The notes beneath the pieces are model-generated. The model did not search any database, had not been told where the DNA came from, and was given only the letters and a program-made list of their open reading frames with translations. Below, in pieces: positions 54,118 to 62,826 of a stretch of DNA of 64,000 nucleotides. Both the position numbers and the translations under genes were made by a program. Numbering within the stretch: the first letter of the stretch is position 1; each line of letters opens with the position of its first letter. Origin of the DNA: Loktanella sp. DSM 29012 (GTDB lineage: Bacteria > Pseudomonadota > Alphaproteobacteria > Rhodobacterales > Rhodobacteraceae); contig NZ_FOEJ01000008.1 of assembly GCF_900110705.1 (NCBI RefSeq), forward strand, positions 1 to 64,000. The letters are read 5' to 3'.

Positions 54118-54190
54118 AATGCTTCCTTCCAAGCCTGAGAAAGGATCGCACCATCAAACCGTGGGATCAAACACCTAGGAAGTCTGGACA
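53158..54190 (-). mobile_element. IS481-family element, one end truncated
   Basis: The transposase start side ends with a clear terminal repeat (54162-54190, reading tgtccagacttcctaggtg from the outside on the minus strand). At the other side the similarity to this repeat stops after GGTGTTCAGTCC near 53160, and the outermost bases are replaced. No target duplication can be recognised. It sits in an AT-rich island. Confidence 0.8.
54162..54190 (-). repeat. Terminal inverted repeat of the IS481 element (intact end)
   Basis: The outward sequence tgtccagacttcctaggtgt followed by ttgatccca is the intact end. The partly matching inner portion at the other end (CGTAGGTGTTCAGTCCC near 53156-53172, against CCTAGGTGTTTGATCCC) shows which bases of the second end survive. 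Confidence 0.75.
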
Positions 54191-54212
54191 TCTTAAATTA
54201 TAGGTTCCAACG

Positions 54213-54821
54213 CTAAAATTTATAATTACCGATCAGTATCTCAAATCTGTGTTGTTTTTCGACCCAGCGTTTCAGTTTAGCATCAAAGCACTCTTTATAG
54301 TCCAGTCGTTTGCTGATGTTTCGATGTGATAACGTTGGTGGATCAATGTGAAGTGCTCGACATAATTTTTTGAAATCTTCCCCTAAATTTTCAAATTTAA
54401 GGTAATTCACCTGATCATATGGTTTCAAATTATTAAAAAACCCTCTACGAATAGATAGGAAGTTTTCGAGAGGTTCTTGCTTTCGCACAAACTCCGAAAA
54501 TTCTTTTGGTGAGAAATCCACTTCGCCGCGGTGGGGCGAGAAGTAGAAACTTACAAGTCGATCAAATGGATTTCTAATAGTAGTAAAAATTTGATATTTA
54601 TAGAAATCATTTTGCAATGCTAACTTGTATTCTTGAAGGGAGGAATGCTTCCTAAGGTTCCCAAATTTTTTATTACGCAGCTCAAAGCGTTCAATGCCAT
54701 CTTGTCGTTTGTTTGAAATTATAATTTCATCTTCAGTGTAATCCCTTAGCGTATCCTGGATGGAATTTCCACCTGTTTTCGGCACATGCAGAAAGATGAC
54801 TTTTCTATCCTCAAATATCAT
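54213..54821 (-). CDS. Sulfotransferase family protein, AT-rich
   Basis: A 202-residue protein with the PAPS-binding loop FLHVPKTGGNSIQDTL at residue 10 and the 3'-phosphate motif TTIRNPFDRLVSFYF near 100, typical of the sulfotransferase-2 group acting on carbohydrates. It lacks a membrane anchor. Base composition is much more AT-rich than all neighbours, and codons are correspondingly different, so it was probably acquired recently, perhaps with the adjacent IS481 element, whose end lies 22 bp from its stop. Likely a polysaccharide sulfotransferase, but the acceptor is unknown. Confidence 0.82.
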   Translation of the reverse strand: MIFEDRKVIFLHVPKTGGNSIQDTLRDYTEDEIIISNKRQDGIERFELRNKKFGNLRKHSSLQEYKLALQNDFYKYQIFTTIRNPFDRLVSFYFSPHRGEVDFSPKEFSEFVRKQEPLENFLSIRRGFFNNLKPYDQVNYLKFENLGEDFKKLCRALHIDPPTLSHRNISKRLDYKECFDAKLKRWVEKQHRFEILIGNYKF

Positions 54822-55199
54822 TTATATTTCTTTCAACCTTGCCTGCTGATGTGGAAGTTAATTTTATTCGGAGTTAATATTACTCCACGTTCTTGATAAT
54901 TAATACACTACGGCAATTGAGATTACATACTATAAAAATAGTGAATTTTCATAATCCATAATTCCAGACGCATTAATTAATTATGCTATAGAACATAAAC
55001 TGTATTTGTTTCGCGTTATTTTCTTACGTCAAAAACTGCCTACAAATAGGTTTAGACAGCGCTGTCGGCATTCTACTCAAGATCTAATATTAGTGGTATA
55101 GGATGTATATACAAGACTTAATCTTATTTGTCGGTGCGCTGACTTACGCCTGCAATGACGCGGCCCGGGCCTGCCGGGATCCGCGCCATGCTGTCCGGG
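54822..55199. other. AT-rich intergenic stretch, nothing recognised
   Basis: This 378-bp gap upstream of the AT-rich sulfotransferase has no open frame of note, no tRNA and no clear repeats. AT-richness falls off near 55140, where GC-rich DNA resumes, marking the edge of the foreign island. It probably contains the sulfotransferase promoter, but many AT-rich boxes make any single choice arbitrary. Confidence 0.6.
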
Positions 55200-56171
55200 T
55201 CAGACGACCTGCAGTTCGGGCAGGCGTGTCTTGAAATAATCGACGGTGCGGCGCAGGCCTTCGGTCAGTTTGACCTCCGGGTCCCAGTCCAGCGTCGTCT
55301 TGGCCAGCGTGATGTCGGGGCGGCGCTGTTTGGGGTCGTCCTGCGGCAGGTCCATGAATTCCAGTCTGGATTTCGACCCGGTCAGCGCCAGCACCTGTTC
55401 GGCCAGTTCCAGCATGGTGAATTCGCCCGGATTGCCCAGGTTCATCGGTCCGGTCACGTCCGGCCCGGTGTCCATCAGGCGGATGAAGCCTTCGACCAGA
55501 TCGTCCACATAGCAGAACGACCGCGTCTGCTGGCCGTCGCCGTAGATCGTGATCGGCTGGCCCAAGAGCGCCTGAACGATGAAATTCGACACCACCCGCC
55601 CATCGGCGTGGTGCATCCGCGGCCCGTAGGTGTTGAAGATTCGCGCCACCTTGATGTCCAGACCGTGCTGGCGGTGATAATCGAAAAACAGCGTCTCGGC
55701 GCAGCGTTTGCCCTCGTCATAGCATGACCGGATGCCGATGGGATTGACGTTACCCCAATAGCCCTCTGGCTGCGGATGCACCGACGGGTCGCCATAGACC
55801 TCTGATGTGGAGGCCTGAAAGATCTTGCATTTCAGGCGTTTCGCCAAGCCCAGCATGTTGATGGCACCATGCACGGATGTTTTCGTCGTCTGCACCGGAT
55901 CGTGCTGGTAATGCACGGGCGACGCCGGACAGGCCAGATTGTAGATCTCGTCGACCTCGACATACAGCGGCAAGGTCACGTCATGGCGGATCAGCTCGAA
56001 CCGGGCATGGTTGTGCAGGTGATCGACGTTGCGCTTGGTGCCGGTGAACAGGTTGTCGACGCAAATGATCTCGTGGCCCTGTTCCAGCAGGCGGTCGATC
56101 AGGTGCGAGCCTACGAAACCGGCCCCACCGGTGACCAGAATGCGTTTGCGGCTGTCATAAAGGCGGGCCAT
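55200..56171 (-). CDS. uxs: UDP-glucuronate decarboxylase (UDP-xylose synthase)
   Basis: Decarboxylates UDP-glucuronate to UDP-xylose with tightly bound NAD. From the ATG at 56171 (AGGA upstream) the protein has [87 protein letters not shown] with the active Tyr/Lys, and [12 protein letters not shown]. These are diagnostic for UXS rather than ordinary epimerases. The 323 residues match bacterial UXS. Its substrate would come from Ugd at 417-1583. It begins the GC-rich segment after the AT-rich island. Confidence 0.93.
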   Translation of the reverse strand: MARLYDSRKRILVTGGAGFVGSHLIDRLLEQGHEIICVDNLFTGTKRNVDHLHNHARFELIRHDVTLPLYVEVDEIYNLACPASPVHYQHDPVQTTKTSVHGAINMLGLAKRLKCKIFQASTSEVYGDPSVHPQPEGYWGNVNPIGIRSCYDEGKRCAETLFFDYHRQHGLDIKVARIFNTYGPRMHHADGRVVSNFIVQALLGQPITIYGDGQQTRSFCYVDDLVEGFIRLMDTGPDVTGPMNLGNPGEFTMLELAEQVLALTGSKSRLEFMDLPQDDPKQRRPDITLAKTTLDWDPEVKLTEGLRRTVDYFKTRLPELQVV

Positions 56172-56253
56172 GCGGAAATCCTTTTGCGTCAAAATAATCG
56201 GTGTCGGCATCTCTATAATCACAGGCGTGTGACTTGCACAGCGCAGGATGCGC

Positions 56254-57231
56254 TCAGATGCGGTGGCGGTTGCGCCAGCGCCAGATCCGGTGCGCGATCC
56301 GGTCCTGCGGTGCGTAGGCGAAATCGGTCTGCGGGGCGATCGTGATCTCGCGCGCGGGCGTGGCGGGCAGTGCCGCCAGCCGGTCGGTGTAGATCTGATA
56401 GGGGTGATATGTGGTCAGGATCTGCCGCCGGGCGCGGGCCAGCCCCTCCTGCACGCGGGCATACATGTCGCTGGCGATGGCGGTCTCGATCCGGTCGATG
56501 CAGCCCTGGGGGTCCGCGATGTCGATGCCCAGGATCGTGGCCGGGTCAAAAGAGCGCCCGATATCGGGTGCCCCCCAGTAGACCGGCACACAATTGGCCA
56601 CATAGGCATCGATGATCTTTTCGGTCCAATAGCCGGGCCAGGCCCCGTTTTCGAGACAGATGTGATACTTGTGATCGCGCAGGGCGGTGATCTTGGGGGC
56701 GGTCAGATCGTTGATGCCGCGTCCCCACCAGTCCAGCCGGTCGCCGAAATGCGCCTTGAGCCGGTGCATCAGCGCCAGGCGTTGCCGGTGGCCGGGCGTA
56801 TCGGTCTTGGCCGACACCACGGCCGAGATCAGCCGCTGCTTGTCGGTGAACCCGGTGGGTTCGATGTCGTCATGGGGCACCTCGACGAACCAGTGATGGG
56901 CACCCGGCTCCAGCCTGCGTCCCGGATGGCGCACCCGTGTGTCATGGCAGATCACGGACGCGAATTGCGCCAGGTAGCCGCGCGGCAGAAAGGTGATGTC
57001 GGGCGGTTCCTTGAGGCAGATCAGCGTCCGGCCGGGCGGGCAGGTCAGCCGATAGCTGCGGCTGAGCGCGCTGACGCTCTGGTGGACCACGACCCCGTCG
57101 AAATGCCCGCCATCGGGGTTCACCACAAATTCGGCATCCCGCCAGCGCGGCTGCCCCGAGGGCGTCAGGTAGGGCTGGAAGTATCGCACGAATTTCAGCG
57201 CATTGTCCGGCAGCAGATAGGCGATCTTCAT
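56254..57231 (-). CDS. GT10 alpha-1,3-fucosyltransferase-like protein
   Basis: A 325-residue protein with the GT10 core [20 protein letters not shown] followed by [29 protein letters not shown], the GDP-fucose binding region. The start is the ATG at 57231 with the N-terminus [14 protein letters not shown]; the longer frame to 57603 is not credible. It would transfer fucose from the GDP-fucose made by the products of manB, manC, gmd and fcl. The gene lies upstream of uxs in the same direction (82-bp gap) and is divergent from the Wzm gene. Confidence 0.92.
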   Translation of the reverse strand: MKIAYLLPDNALKFVRYFQPYLTPSGQPRWRDAEFVVNPDGGHFDGVVVHQSVSALSRSYRLTCPPGRTLICLKEPPDITFLPRGYLAQFASVICHDTRVRHPGRRLEPGAHHWFVEVPHDDIEPTGFTDKQRLISAVVSAKTDTPGHRQRLALMHRLKAHFGDRLDWWGRGINDLTAPKITALRDHKYHICLENGAWPGYWTEKIIDAYVANCVPVYWGAPDIGRSFDPATILGIDIADPQGCIDRIETAIASDMYARVQEGLARARRQILTTYHPYQIYTDRLAALPATPAREITIAPQTDFAYAPQDRIAHRIWRWRNRHRI

Positions 57232-57452
57232 GGTGGGCCCCGACGGCGGCTGATGCGGCATGCAGGTTGCCGACAGGCAACGTCCGCCCCAAGAGTGCCC
57301 TTCGCCCGTGGAATTGCAATGGTGGCTCTTTTCTATCCGGGTCTTTTCGGGATAGCTGTGCACCCGTTGACACGGACCAGGTCCGACATTGCATTTACGC
57401 CCGCGCAGGCTGGCCCCGCAGGGTGTCGCCCGCTGAAAGAACCGATTTGGAC

Positions 57453-58298
57453 ATGACAGAGACCCCGACCCCGGCCTTGCGGCAGATCGTCTTGGAAAAC
57501 GGGCGGACAGATAGCCACTACTGGCGCGATATCTGGTCCTACCGCGAACTGTTCTTTGTGCTGGCCTGGCGCGACATCGCCGTGCGCTACAAGCAAAGCG
57601 CACTGGGGGCGGCCTGGGCCGTGGTGCGCCCGGTCATGGCGATGATCGTGTTCACCTTCATCTTTGGCCGGATCGCGAACCTGCCCAGCGTGGGTGATGC
57701 CCCCTACCCGATCATGGTCTATGCAGGCATGCTGCCCTGGTTTCTGATGTCCACGATCCTGGGTGATGCCTCGCAGAGTCTCGTGGGCAGCGCCAACATG
57801 ATCAGCAAGATCTACTATCCGCGCCTGATCACGCCGGCGGCCAGTTCGATCGTGTCGCTGGTGGATTTCCTGATTTCGTTCTGCGTGCTGCTGATCCTGA
57901 TGCTGATTTTCTGGTATCCGCCCAGCTGGCACATCGTGTTCCTGCCGATTTTCGTGGTCTATGCGGTGGCCATGGCCTTCGGGCCCGCGCTCTATCTGGC
58001 GTCGCTCAACGTGCGTTATCGGGATTTCCGGTTCATCGTGCCATTCGTCGTCCAACTGGGCCTTTATGTCTCGCCTGTGGGCTTTTCCAGCGACGTGGTG
58101 CCGGATCAGTGGCGCCTACTTTACAGTCTGAACCCGGCGGTGTCGGTGATCGACGGGTTCCGCTGGTGCATCCTGGGTGGCGAGGCTGTGATCTACTGGC
58201 CCGGTTTCATGCTGGGGCTGGGTGTGACGGCGGGCCTGATGTTCCTCGGCCTGCGCGCCTTTCGGCGCACGGAACGCAGCTTTGCGGATTATATCTGA
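57453..58298 (+). CDS. wzm: O-antigen/polysaccharide ABC transporter permease (Wzm-like)
   Basis: The inner-membrane permease of a second ABC polysaccharide exporter. In 281 residues it has the conserved N-terminal WSYRELFFVLAWRDIAVRYKQSALGAAWAVVRPV and about six membrane segments, plus LYVSPVGFSSDVVPDQWRLLYSLNPAVSVIDGFRW, diagnostic of the Wzm type. It is distinct from the KpsM-like permease at 10811. It is joined to wzt by a one-base TGATG overlap. The upstream frame to 57267 is not coding. Confidence 0.94.
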   Translation: MTETPTPALRQIVLENGRTDSHYWRDIWSYRELFFVLAWRDIAVRYKQSALGAAWAVVRPVMAMIVFTFIFGRIANLPSVGDAPYPIMVYAGMLPWFLMSTILGDASQSLVGSANMISKIYYPRLITPAASSIVSLVDFLISFCVLLILMLIFWYPPSWHIVFLPIFVVYAVAMAFGPALYLASLNVRYRDFRFIVPFVVQLGLYVSPVGFSSDVVPDQWRLLYSLNPAVSVIDGFRWCILGGEAVIYWPGFMLGLGVTAGLMFLGLRAFRRTERSFADYI

Positions 58299-59545
58299 TG
58301 ACTGACACGATGATTTCCGTGCGCGGCCTGGGCAAGCGCTACCTGATCGGCCACGACACCCAGCGCGCGACCACCCTGCGCGAGGGGCTGGCCCAGACCG
58401 CCGCCAGCCTGCGGCGCAACCTGGGCCGCACCCTGCGCGGCGAACAGCTGCTGGCGGGCGACAGTGTCGAGGAATTCTGGGCGCTGCGTGATCTGGAGTT
58501 CGACGTCAAACGCGGCGATATCGTCGGCGTCGTGGGTGCCAACGGCGCGGGCAAATCGACCCTGCTCAAGGTCTTGTCGCGGATCACCGAACCAACCGAG
58601 GGGCAGGCGCGCATTACCGGACGCATGGCCAGCCTGCTCGAGGTCGGGACCGGATTTCATCCCGAACTGACGGGCCGCGAGAATATCTTTCTCAACGGGG
58701 CGATCCTGGGCATGAGCCGGGCCGAAATCCGCGCCAAGCTGGACGAGATCGTCGATTTCTCCGGCGTGGAAAAATTCCTTGATACCCCCGTCAAACGCTA
58801 TTCCAGCGGCATGTCCGTCAGGCTGGCCTTTTCGGTGGCCGCCCATCTGGAACCCGAAATCCTGGTGGTGGACGAGGTGCTGGCCGTGGGCGATGCCGCG
58901 TTCCAGCGCAAATCCCTGGGCAAGATGGAACAGGTGTCACAAGAGGGGCGCACGGTGCTGATCGTCAGCCACAACCAGGGGTCACTGCGCAACCTGTGCA
59001 AGACAGGCATCCTGCTGCAAAAGGGCCGCCTGACCATGACCGGCACCATCGACGAGGTGCTGACCCGCTACGCAGGCGATCATGACAGCAACTCCAGCGC
59101 GATCACCGACAGCGGGCGCGACGGCGCCGCCTTTATCAGCCTGCGCATCGAAAGCCCGGCCAACAAGCTGCGCGGTGCTATCTGCGGTGCCCCCTGCGAT
59201 ATCGTGCTGGGCTACCGCACCGATCCCGAACGGGTGAAATCGCTCAGTTTCCGGATCGGGGTGCTGGATGCCTTTGGCAACCGGTTGACGCAGCTGTCAT
59301 CTGACGATTTCGGCAAGACCTACGCCAGCACCCCGACCGGAGAGGTCCGTATCCACCTCGACCGTCTGCCGCTGGCGGCGGGCCGCTATACGCTGAACCT
59401 GAACATGCTTTTGAATGGCAACCGACTACATCATCTGGCCAACGCCGCCGCAATCGATGTCGAACAGGGCGATTACCTGGGCACTGGCACCCTCAGCGGT
59501 AACACCCAAGTCGGGCCGGTGATCATCGACCATAGCTGGACCTGA
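58298..59545 (+). CDS. wzt: Polysaccharide ABC transporter ATPase with C-terminal carbohydrate-binding domain (Wzt-like)
   Basis: A 415-residue ATPase. Walker A GANGAGKST, the signature YSSGMSVRLAFS and Walker B ILVVDEVLAVGD lie in the first about 260 residues, together with the TGRENIFLNGAILGMSRAEI stretch typical of Wzt. The C-terminal about 130 residues (from about 285; SLRIESPAN, LSFRIGVLDAFGNRLTQLSSDDFG) form a beta-sandwich like the Wzt C-domain, which recognises the modified end of the polymer. This implies export of a chain with a terminal cap, for which the sulfotransferase and acetyltransferase genes directly downstream are candidates. Confidence 0.94.
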   Translation: MTDTMISVRGLGKRYLIGHDTQRATTLREGLAQTAASLRRNLGRTLRGEQLLAGDSVEEFWALRDLEFDVKRGDIVGVVGANGAGKSTLLKVLSRITEPTEGQARITGRMASLLEVGTGFHPELTGRENIFLNGAILGMSRAEIRAKLDEIVDFSGVEKFLDTPVKRYSSGMSVRLAFSVAAHLEPEILVVDEVLAVGDAAFQRKSLGKMEQVSQEGRTVLIVSHNQGSLRNLCKTGILLQKGRLTMTGTIDEVLTRYAGDHDSNSSAITDSGRDGAAFISLRIESPANKLRGAICGAPCDIVLGYRTDPERVKSLSFRIGVLDAFGNRLTQLSSDDFGKTYASTPTGEVRIHLDRLPLAAGRYTLNLNMLLNGNRLHHLANAAAIDVEQGDYLGTGTLSGNTQVGPVIIDHSWT

Positions 59546-59553
59546 GACCGGCA

Positions 59554-60360
59554 ATGGCGCGCAGTTTGAAATCATGGCTCTTTGGTCACGGCATTTCATT
59601 CAGCGTGCTGCGACCGGGCCAGCGGGCGCGCTTATTGCGCCAAACTAACAGCCGGGCCAGCGATGTCTACATGTGTTCCTTTCCACGCTCGGGCAACACC
59701 TGGACCCGGATGATCGTGGCCTTTGTGCTGGACCCGACACTGGATGACGTGGATCTGGATGTGATCGACAGGCTGGTGCCGCGCAGCCGCGAGGCGGACC
59801 ACAGCACGGCCACCCCGCGGGTGCTGAAAAACCACACACCTGCCTTTGATCTGTTTCCGCGCGTGATCTACAACGTGCGCGACGGGCGTGATGCGACCCT
59901 GTCGAACCATGCCTACCAGGACAAGGTCGGCAGCTACGCCGGCGACCGGCTGACCTATATCGCGGACCGGGCCGGGCGGCCCTTTGGCCTGTGGCATGAT
60001 CATGTCCGGCAGGCGCTGGCCTATCAGCGCCGCTATCCCGACCGGTTCCTGATGCTGCGCTACGAGGATCTGCGCCACGATCCCGCAGCCCAGATCCGCC
60101 GCGTGGCGGATTTTCTGGGCAAATCCGTGAGCGATGACCGCATCGCTCGGATCATCGCATTGACCGATCTGGACCGGCAACGCGCGCGGGCCACCAGCGA
60201 CGACCCGCGCAAGGCCCATACCCTGCAAACCGGCGCGGTCGGTGGCTGGCGCGACCGCATGACCTCAGACGAGATCAGGCTGTTCGAGGCCCTCTCTGCC
60301 CCTGAACTGAAGCTGTTGGGCTACCCGCTCAGCACCGATCCGCAGGAGGGGACAGGATGA
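59554..60360 (+). CDS. Sulfotransferase domain protein
   Basis: A 268-residue protein with the 5'-phosphosulfate loop CSFPRSGNTWTRMIVAFVL near residue 40, the 3'-phosphate motif IYNVRDGRDATLSNHAYQD near 108, RYEDLRHDP, and the C-terminal TGAVGGWRDRMT region typical of classical sulfotransferases. It starts 8 bp after wzt and overlaps the next gene by four bases. Sulfation of the exported glycan, perhaps as a terminal modification, is inferred. Confidence 0.9.
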   Translation: MARSLKSWLFGHGISFSVLRPGQRARLLRQTNSRASDVYMCSFPRSGNTWTRMIVAFVLDPTLDDVDLDVIDRLVPRSREADHSTATPRVLKNHTPAFDLFPRVIYNVRDGRDATLSNHAYQDKVGSYAGDRLTYIADRAGRPFGLWHDHVRQALAYQRRYPDRFLMLRYEDLRHDPAAQIRRVADFLGKSVSDDRIARIIALTDLDRQRARATSDDPRKAHTLQTGAVGGWRDRMTSDEIRLFEALSAPELKLLGYPLSTDPQEGTG

Positions 60361-60989
60361 TCGCATCCTTGCGTGCACGGCGCGGGCAACTGGTGGGCGT
60401 CATGCGGGGCCTTGTGTTGCGACGGTGGGTGCGCGTCACCGGACCGGGTCGGCTGGTGGTCGAGGCTGGCGTGCGTGCCGCAGCCGCTTCTGACGCCTGC
60501 ATCACAATGTCGGACGGTCTGCTGCATCTGGGCGCGCGCTGGCCGCATTTCGTGGCCCTGCCCTGCGTGCTCAAGCTCGACTCCGGGGCTGCGATCACGG
60601 TGACGGGGCGGTTTCGGCTGCATACGGGGTTCGTCTGTGCGCTGGCACCGGGGGCGCGGCTGACGCTGGGGTCGGGCTACATGAATTATCGCGGCACCAT
60701 CGATTGTTTTGCGGATATCCGTATCGGTGACCGGGTCGCCATCGGACCTGACGTGGTGATCCGCGATTCCGACAATCACGGTCTGGCGGGGCGCGGCTCT
60801 GCGACAGCACCTGTGGTGATCGGGAATGATGTCTGGATCGGACAGCGTGCGATGATCCTCAAGGGGGTGACCATCGGTGACGGGGCTGTTGTCGCGGCGG
60901 GCGCTGTCGTCACCCGCGATGTGGCGCCGCGCAGCCTGGTCGGCGGTGTGCCGGCCCGGGTGCTGCGCACGGATGTGCAGTGGCAATGA
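60357..60989 (+). CDS. Hexapeptide-repeat O-acetyltransferase
   Basis: A 210-residue left-handed beta-helix acyltransferase. The repeats ICIGDRVAIGPD-like (IRIGDRVAIGPDVVIRDSDNH), VIGNDVWIGQRAMILKGVTIGDGAVVAAGAVVTRDVAP and the tail GGVPARVL are typical of the WbbJ/maltose-type O-acetyltransferases. The His in SDNHGL is the probable catalytic base. It is coupled to both neighbours by four-base overlaps. Acetyl-CoA is the likely donor and the exported glycan the acceptor. Confidence 0.92.
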   Translation: MIASLRARRGQLVGVMRGLVLRRWVRVTGPGRLVVEAGVRAAAASDACITMSDGLLHLGARWPHFVALPCVLKLDSGAAITVTGRFRLHTGFVCALAPGARLTLGSGYMNYRGTIDCFADIRIGDRVAIGPDVVIRDSDNHGLAGRGSATAPVVIGNDVWIGQRAMILKGVTIGDGAVVAAGAVVTRDVAPRSLVGGVPARVLRTDVQWQ

Positions 60990-61957
60990 CCACCGCCCCC
61001 GATATCATCCTTGCGCTGGCCGCATTGCGCCCGGCGGAGGCGATCGCGCCGCCGCCTGCGCTGCTGGATCGCACTGCGCTGGATGTGCCGCTGGCGGACC
61101 CGGATGCGGTCGATCACTGGGCCGGACAGGTCCTTGCAGGGCAAAGCCTGCCTGGTGGTCTGCGGATCGCGCTGGATCTGGACGACACGCTGCTGCACGG
61201 TAGCCAGACCTGTCCCGCGCTTTGGGATCGGGGCGGCTATGGTGATCCTGCCATCGTGCCGGGCTGGCGCTATGACCGGATGCAGGTGTCATGGCGCGGG
61301 CGGCTGCATCTGCTGCGCGGGCGGCCGCGCTATGATGCCGTGGACCGCAGGCACCACCCGGCCCTGACCGCGCCGCGTATCGTGGTCACTCCGGACCTGC
61401 CGATGCTGTCGGTGCTGGGCTGGTTGCAGACCCGTGGTGCGGTCCTTGGTCTGGCCACGGCCAGTGCGCGCACCCGTGTCGATCTGCTGCTGGACCGCCT
61501 GCCTGCCCTGCGCGCGCTGGTGGGTCCCCGTGTCATGGCGGCCGAGGATCTGGCCCATCGCCTGACCACCGCCCCCGACGACGCGGACCCGCTGTGGTCC
61601 GCTGCGGCCCCGGCCCATGCCGCCCGCCCCCTGTCGCTGGCGGCCAAGACGCCCTGGGCGCTGGCCCCGCTGTGGGACGGGGCGGGCTATGACCTGCTGG
61701 TGGACGATTCCGCCGTGACCGCCGCCTTGATGGATACCGCCGGGCTGGGCGACCGCCTGCTGCATATCCCGGGCGGTGCGCTGTCGCCCGCGGCCGGATG
61801 GGCCAATGCCGCGGCCCTGCTGCGCCGTCTGGCGGGCCTGCCGGCACTGGACAGCATCCCCGCCCCGCCGCCCGTGGGCGCGCTGCGGATCGAGGACCCG
61901 CTGTATTGGCCCTGCCTGCATCTGTCCGACCAGTTCGAGGATCCCGCCCATGGATAG
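60986..61957 (+). CDS. HAD-like hydrolase domain protein of unknown role
   Basis: A 323-residue protein that I do not recognise as a whole. HAD motif I is IALDLDDTLLHG (Asp64, Asp66), motif II is the Thr/Ser of LATASARTR, and motif IV is LLVDDSA; a Lys in KTPWALAPLWD may serve as motif III. This is consistent with phosphatase activity on a sugar or nucleotide phosphate, for instance removing phosphate after a glycan modification, but the substrate is unknown. The ATG at 60986 is coupled to the acetyltransferase stop (ATGA) and preferred over a GTG two codons upstream. It overlaps the next gene by eight bases, so it is firmly in the operon. Confidence 0.7.
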   Translation: MTTAPDIILALAALRPAEAIAPPPALLDRTALDVPLADPDAVDHWAGQVLAGQSLPGGLRIALDLDDTLLHGSQTCPALWDRGGYGDPAIVPGWRYDRMQVSWRGRLHLLRGRPRYDAVDRRHHPALTAPRIVVTPDLPMLSVLGWLQTRGAVLGLATASARTRVDLLLDRLPALRALVGPRVMAAEDLAHRLTTAPDDADPLWSAAAPAHAARPLSLAAKTPWALAPLWDGAGYDLLVDDSAVTAALMDTAGLGDRLLHIPGGALSPAAGWANAAALLRRLAGLPALDSIPAPPPVGALRIEDPLYWPCLHLSDQFEDPAHG

Positions 61958-62825
61958 TGTCGCCATCATCGTCATCAATCGTGACCGCCCCGACCTGACC
62001 GACGCCGTCGTGGAACAGGTCCGCGACATGGGGGCCGGGCTGGATGTGGGGCTATACGTGGTCGAGGCCGGCAGCAGCCCGCAGGGCCGGTCGCGCCATG
62101 CCACCCACAGTTTCCATGACCCGACCTACCGGGGGCGCTATTTCGCGTTCAATCAGGGGTTGGCATTTGCCCATGCGGACAGGCCCGCCTGGGATTACTA
62201 CTGGTTCGTGTGCAACGACATCGTCTTTGCCCCCGGTCAGGACACGCTGCGGCTGTTGTGGGAGGCCATGCAGACCGACCCCGCGATGGCCGCGATCGGC
62301 CCGGGAGAGCCAGAGGCCGACGATTATCAGGGCTGTTTTCCCAAACCGGGACGCCAGTGGCACAAGGCCTCGACGATCCACGGGTTGGCCATGCTGCTGC
62401 GGGGGGATGCCTATCGTGAGGTCGGCTATTGCAGCCCGCGGTTCCACTATTCCCAGGGGGCCGGGACCGAATTCGCCTATAACGTCTATCGCGCGGGCTG
62501 GTTTCTGGCCTATTCGGATGTGGCGACACTCTATCATGCGCCAGGTGGCAGCACCTACGGTCAGGTCGTGCCGCTGTCGCGCCATGAATACCAGCGCCGC
62601 GCGCGCAATTTCGCCGCGAAGGAGCTGCGCCGCCTCTACGGTCCCAACTGGGACGAGGTGTTCACCGCCGTGCTGCCGCCGGATGTCGAGGACAATACCT
62701 TTCCCTGGCAGAAACAGGTCTGGGAAACCAGGCTGCGCCGCAACTACAAGGCCGATTTCCCCCGGTTCTTTCGCGCGGGCTCGCGTGTGAAACAGGCCCT
62801 GCGCCGCCTGATCGGGCGCGGCTGA
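61950..62825 (+). CDS. Glycosyltransferase (GT2-like)
   Basis: A 291-residue GT-A-type protein. VAIIVINRDRPDLTDAVVEQV starts the nucleotide-binding fold, YWFVCNDIVFAPGQDTLRLL takes the place of the DxD region, and GLAMLLRGDAYREVGYCSPRF, QGAGTEFAYNVYRAGW and YSDVATLYHAP follow as in rhamnosyl- and galactosyl-type GT2 enzymes. The start ATG at 61950 overlaps the HAD gene. It probably adds a sugar to the polymer exported by Wzm/Wzt; the sugar is unknown. Confidence 0.85.
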   Translation: MDSVAIIVINRDRPDLTDAVVEQVRDMGAGLDVGLYVVEAGSSPQGRSRHATHSFHDPTYRGRYFAFNQGLAFAHADRPAWDYYWFVCNDIVFAPGQDTLRLLWEAMQTDPAMAAIGPGEPEADDYQGCFPKPGRQWHKASTIHGLAMLLRGDAYREVGYCSPRFHYSQGAGTEFAYNVYRAGWFLAYSDVATLYHAPGGSTYGQVVPLSRHEYQRRARNFAAKELRRLYGPNWDEVFTAVLPPDVEDNTFPWQKQVWETRLRRNYKADFPRFFRAGSRVKQALRRLIGRG

Positions 62826-62826
62826 C

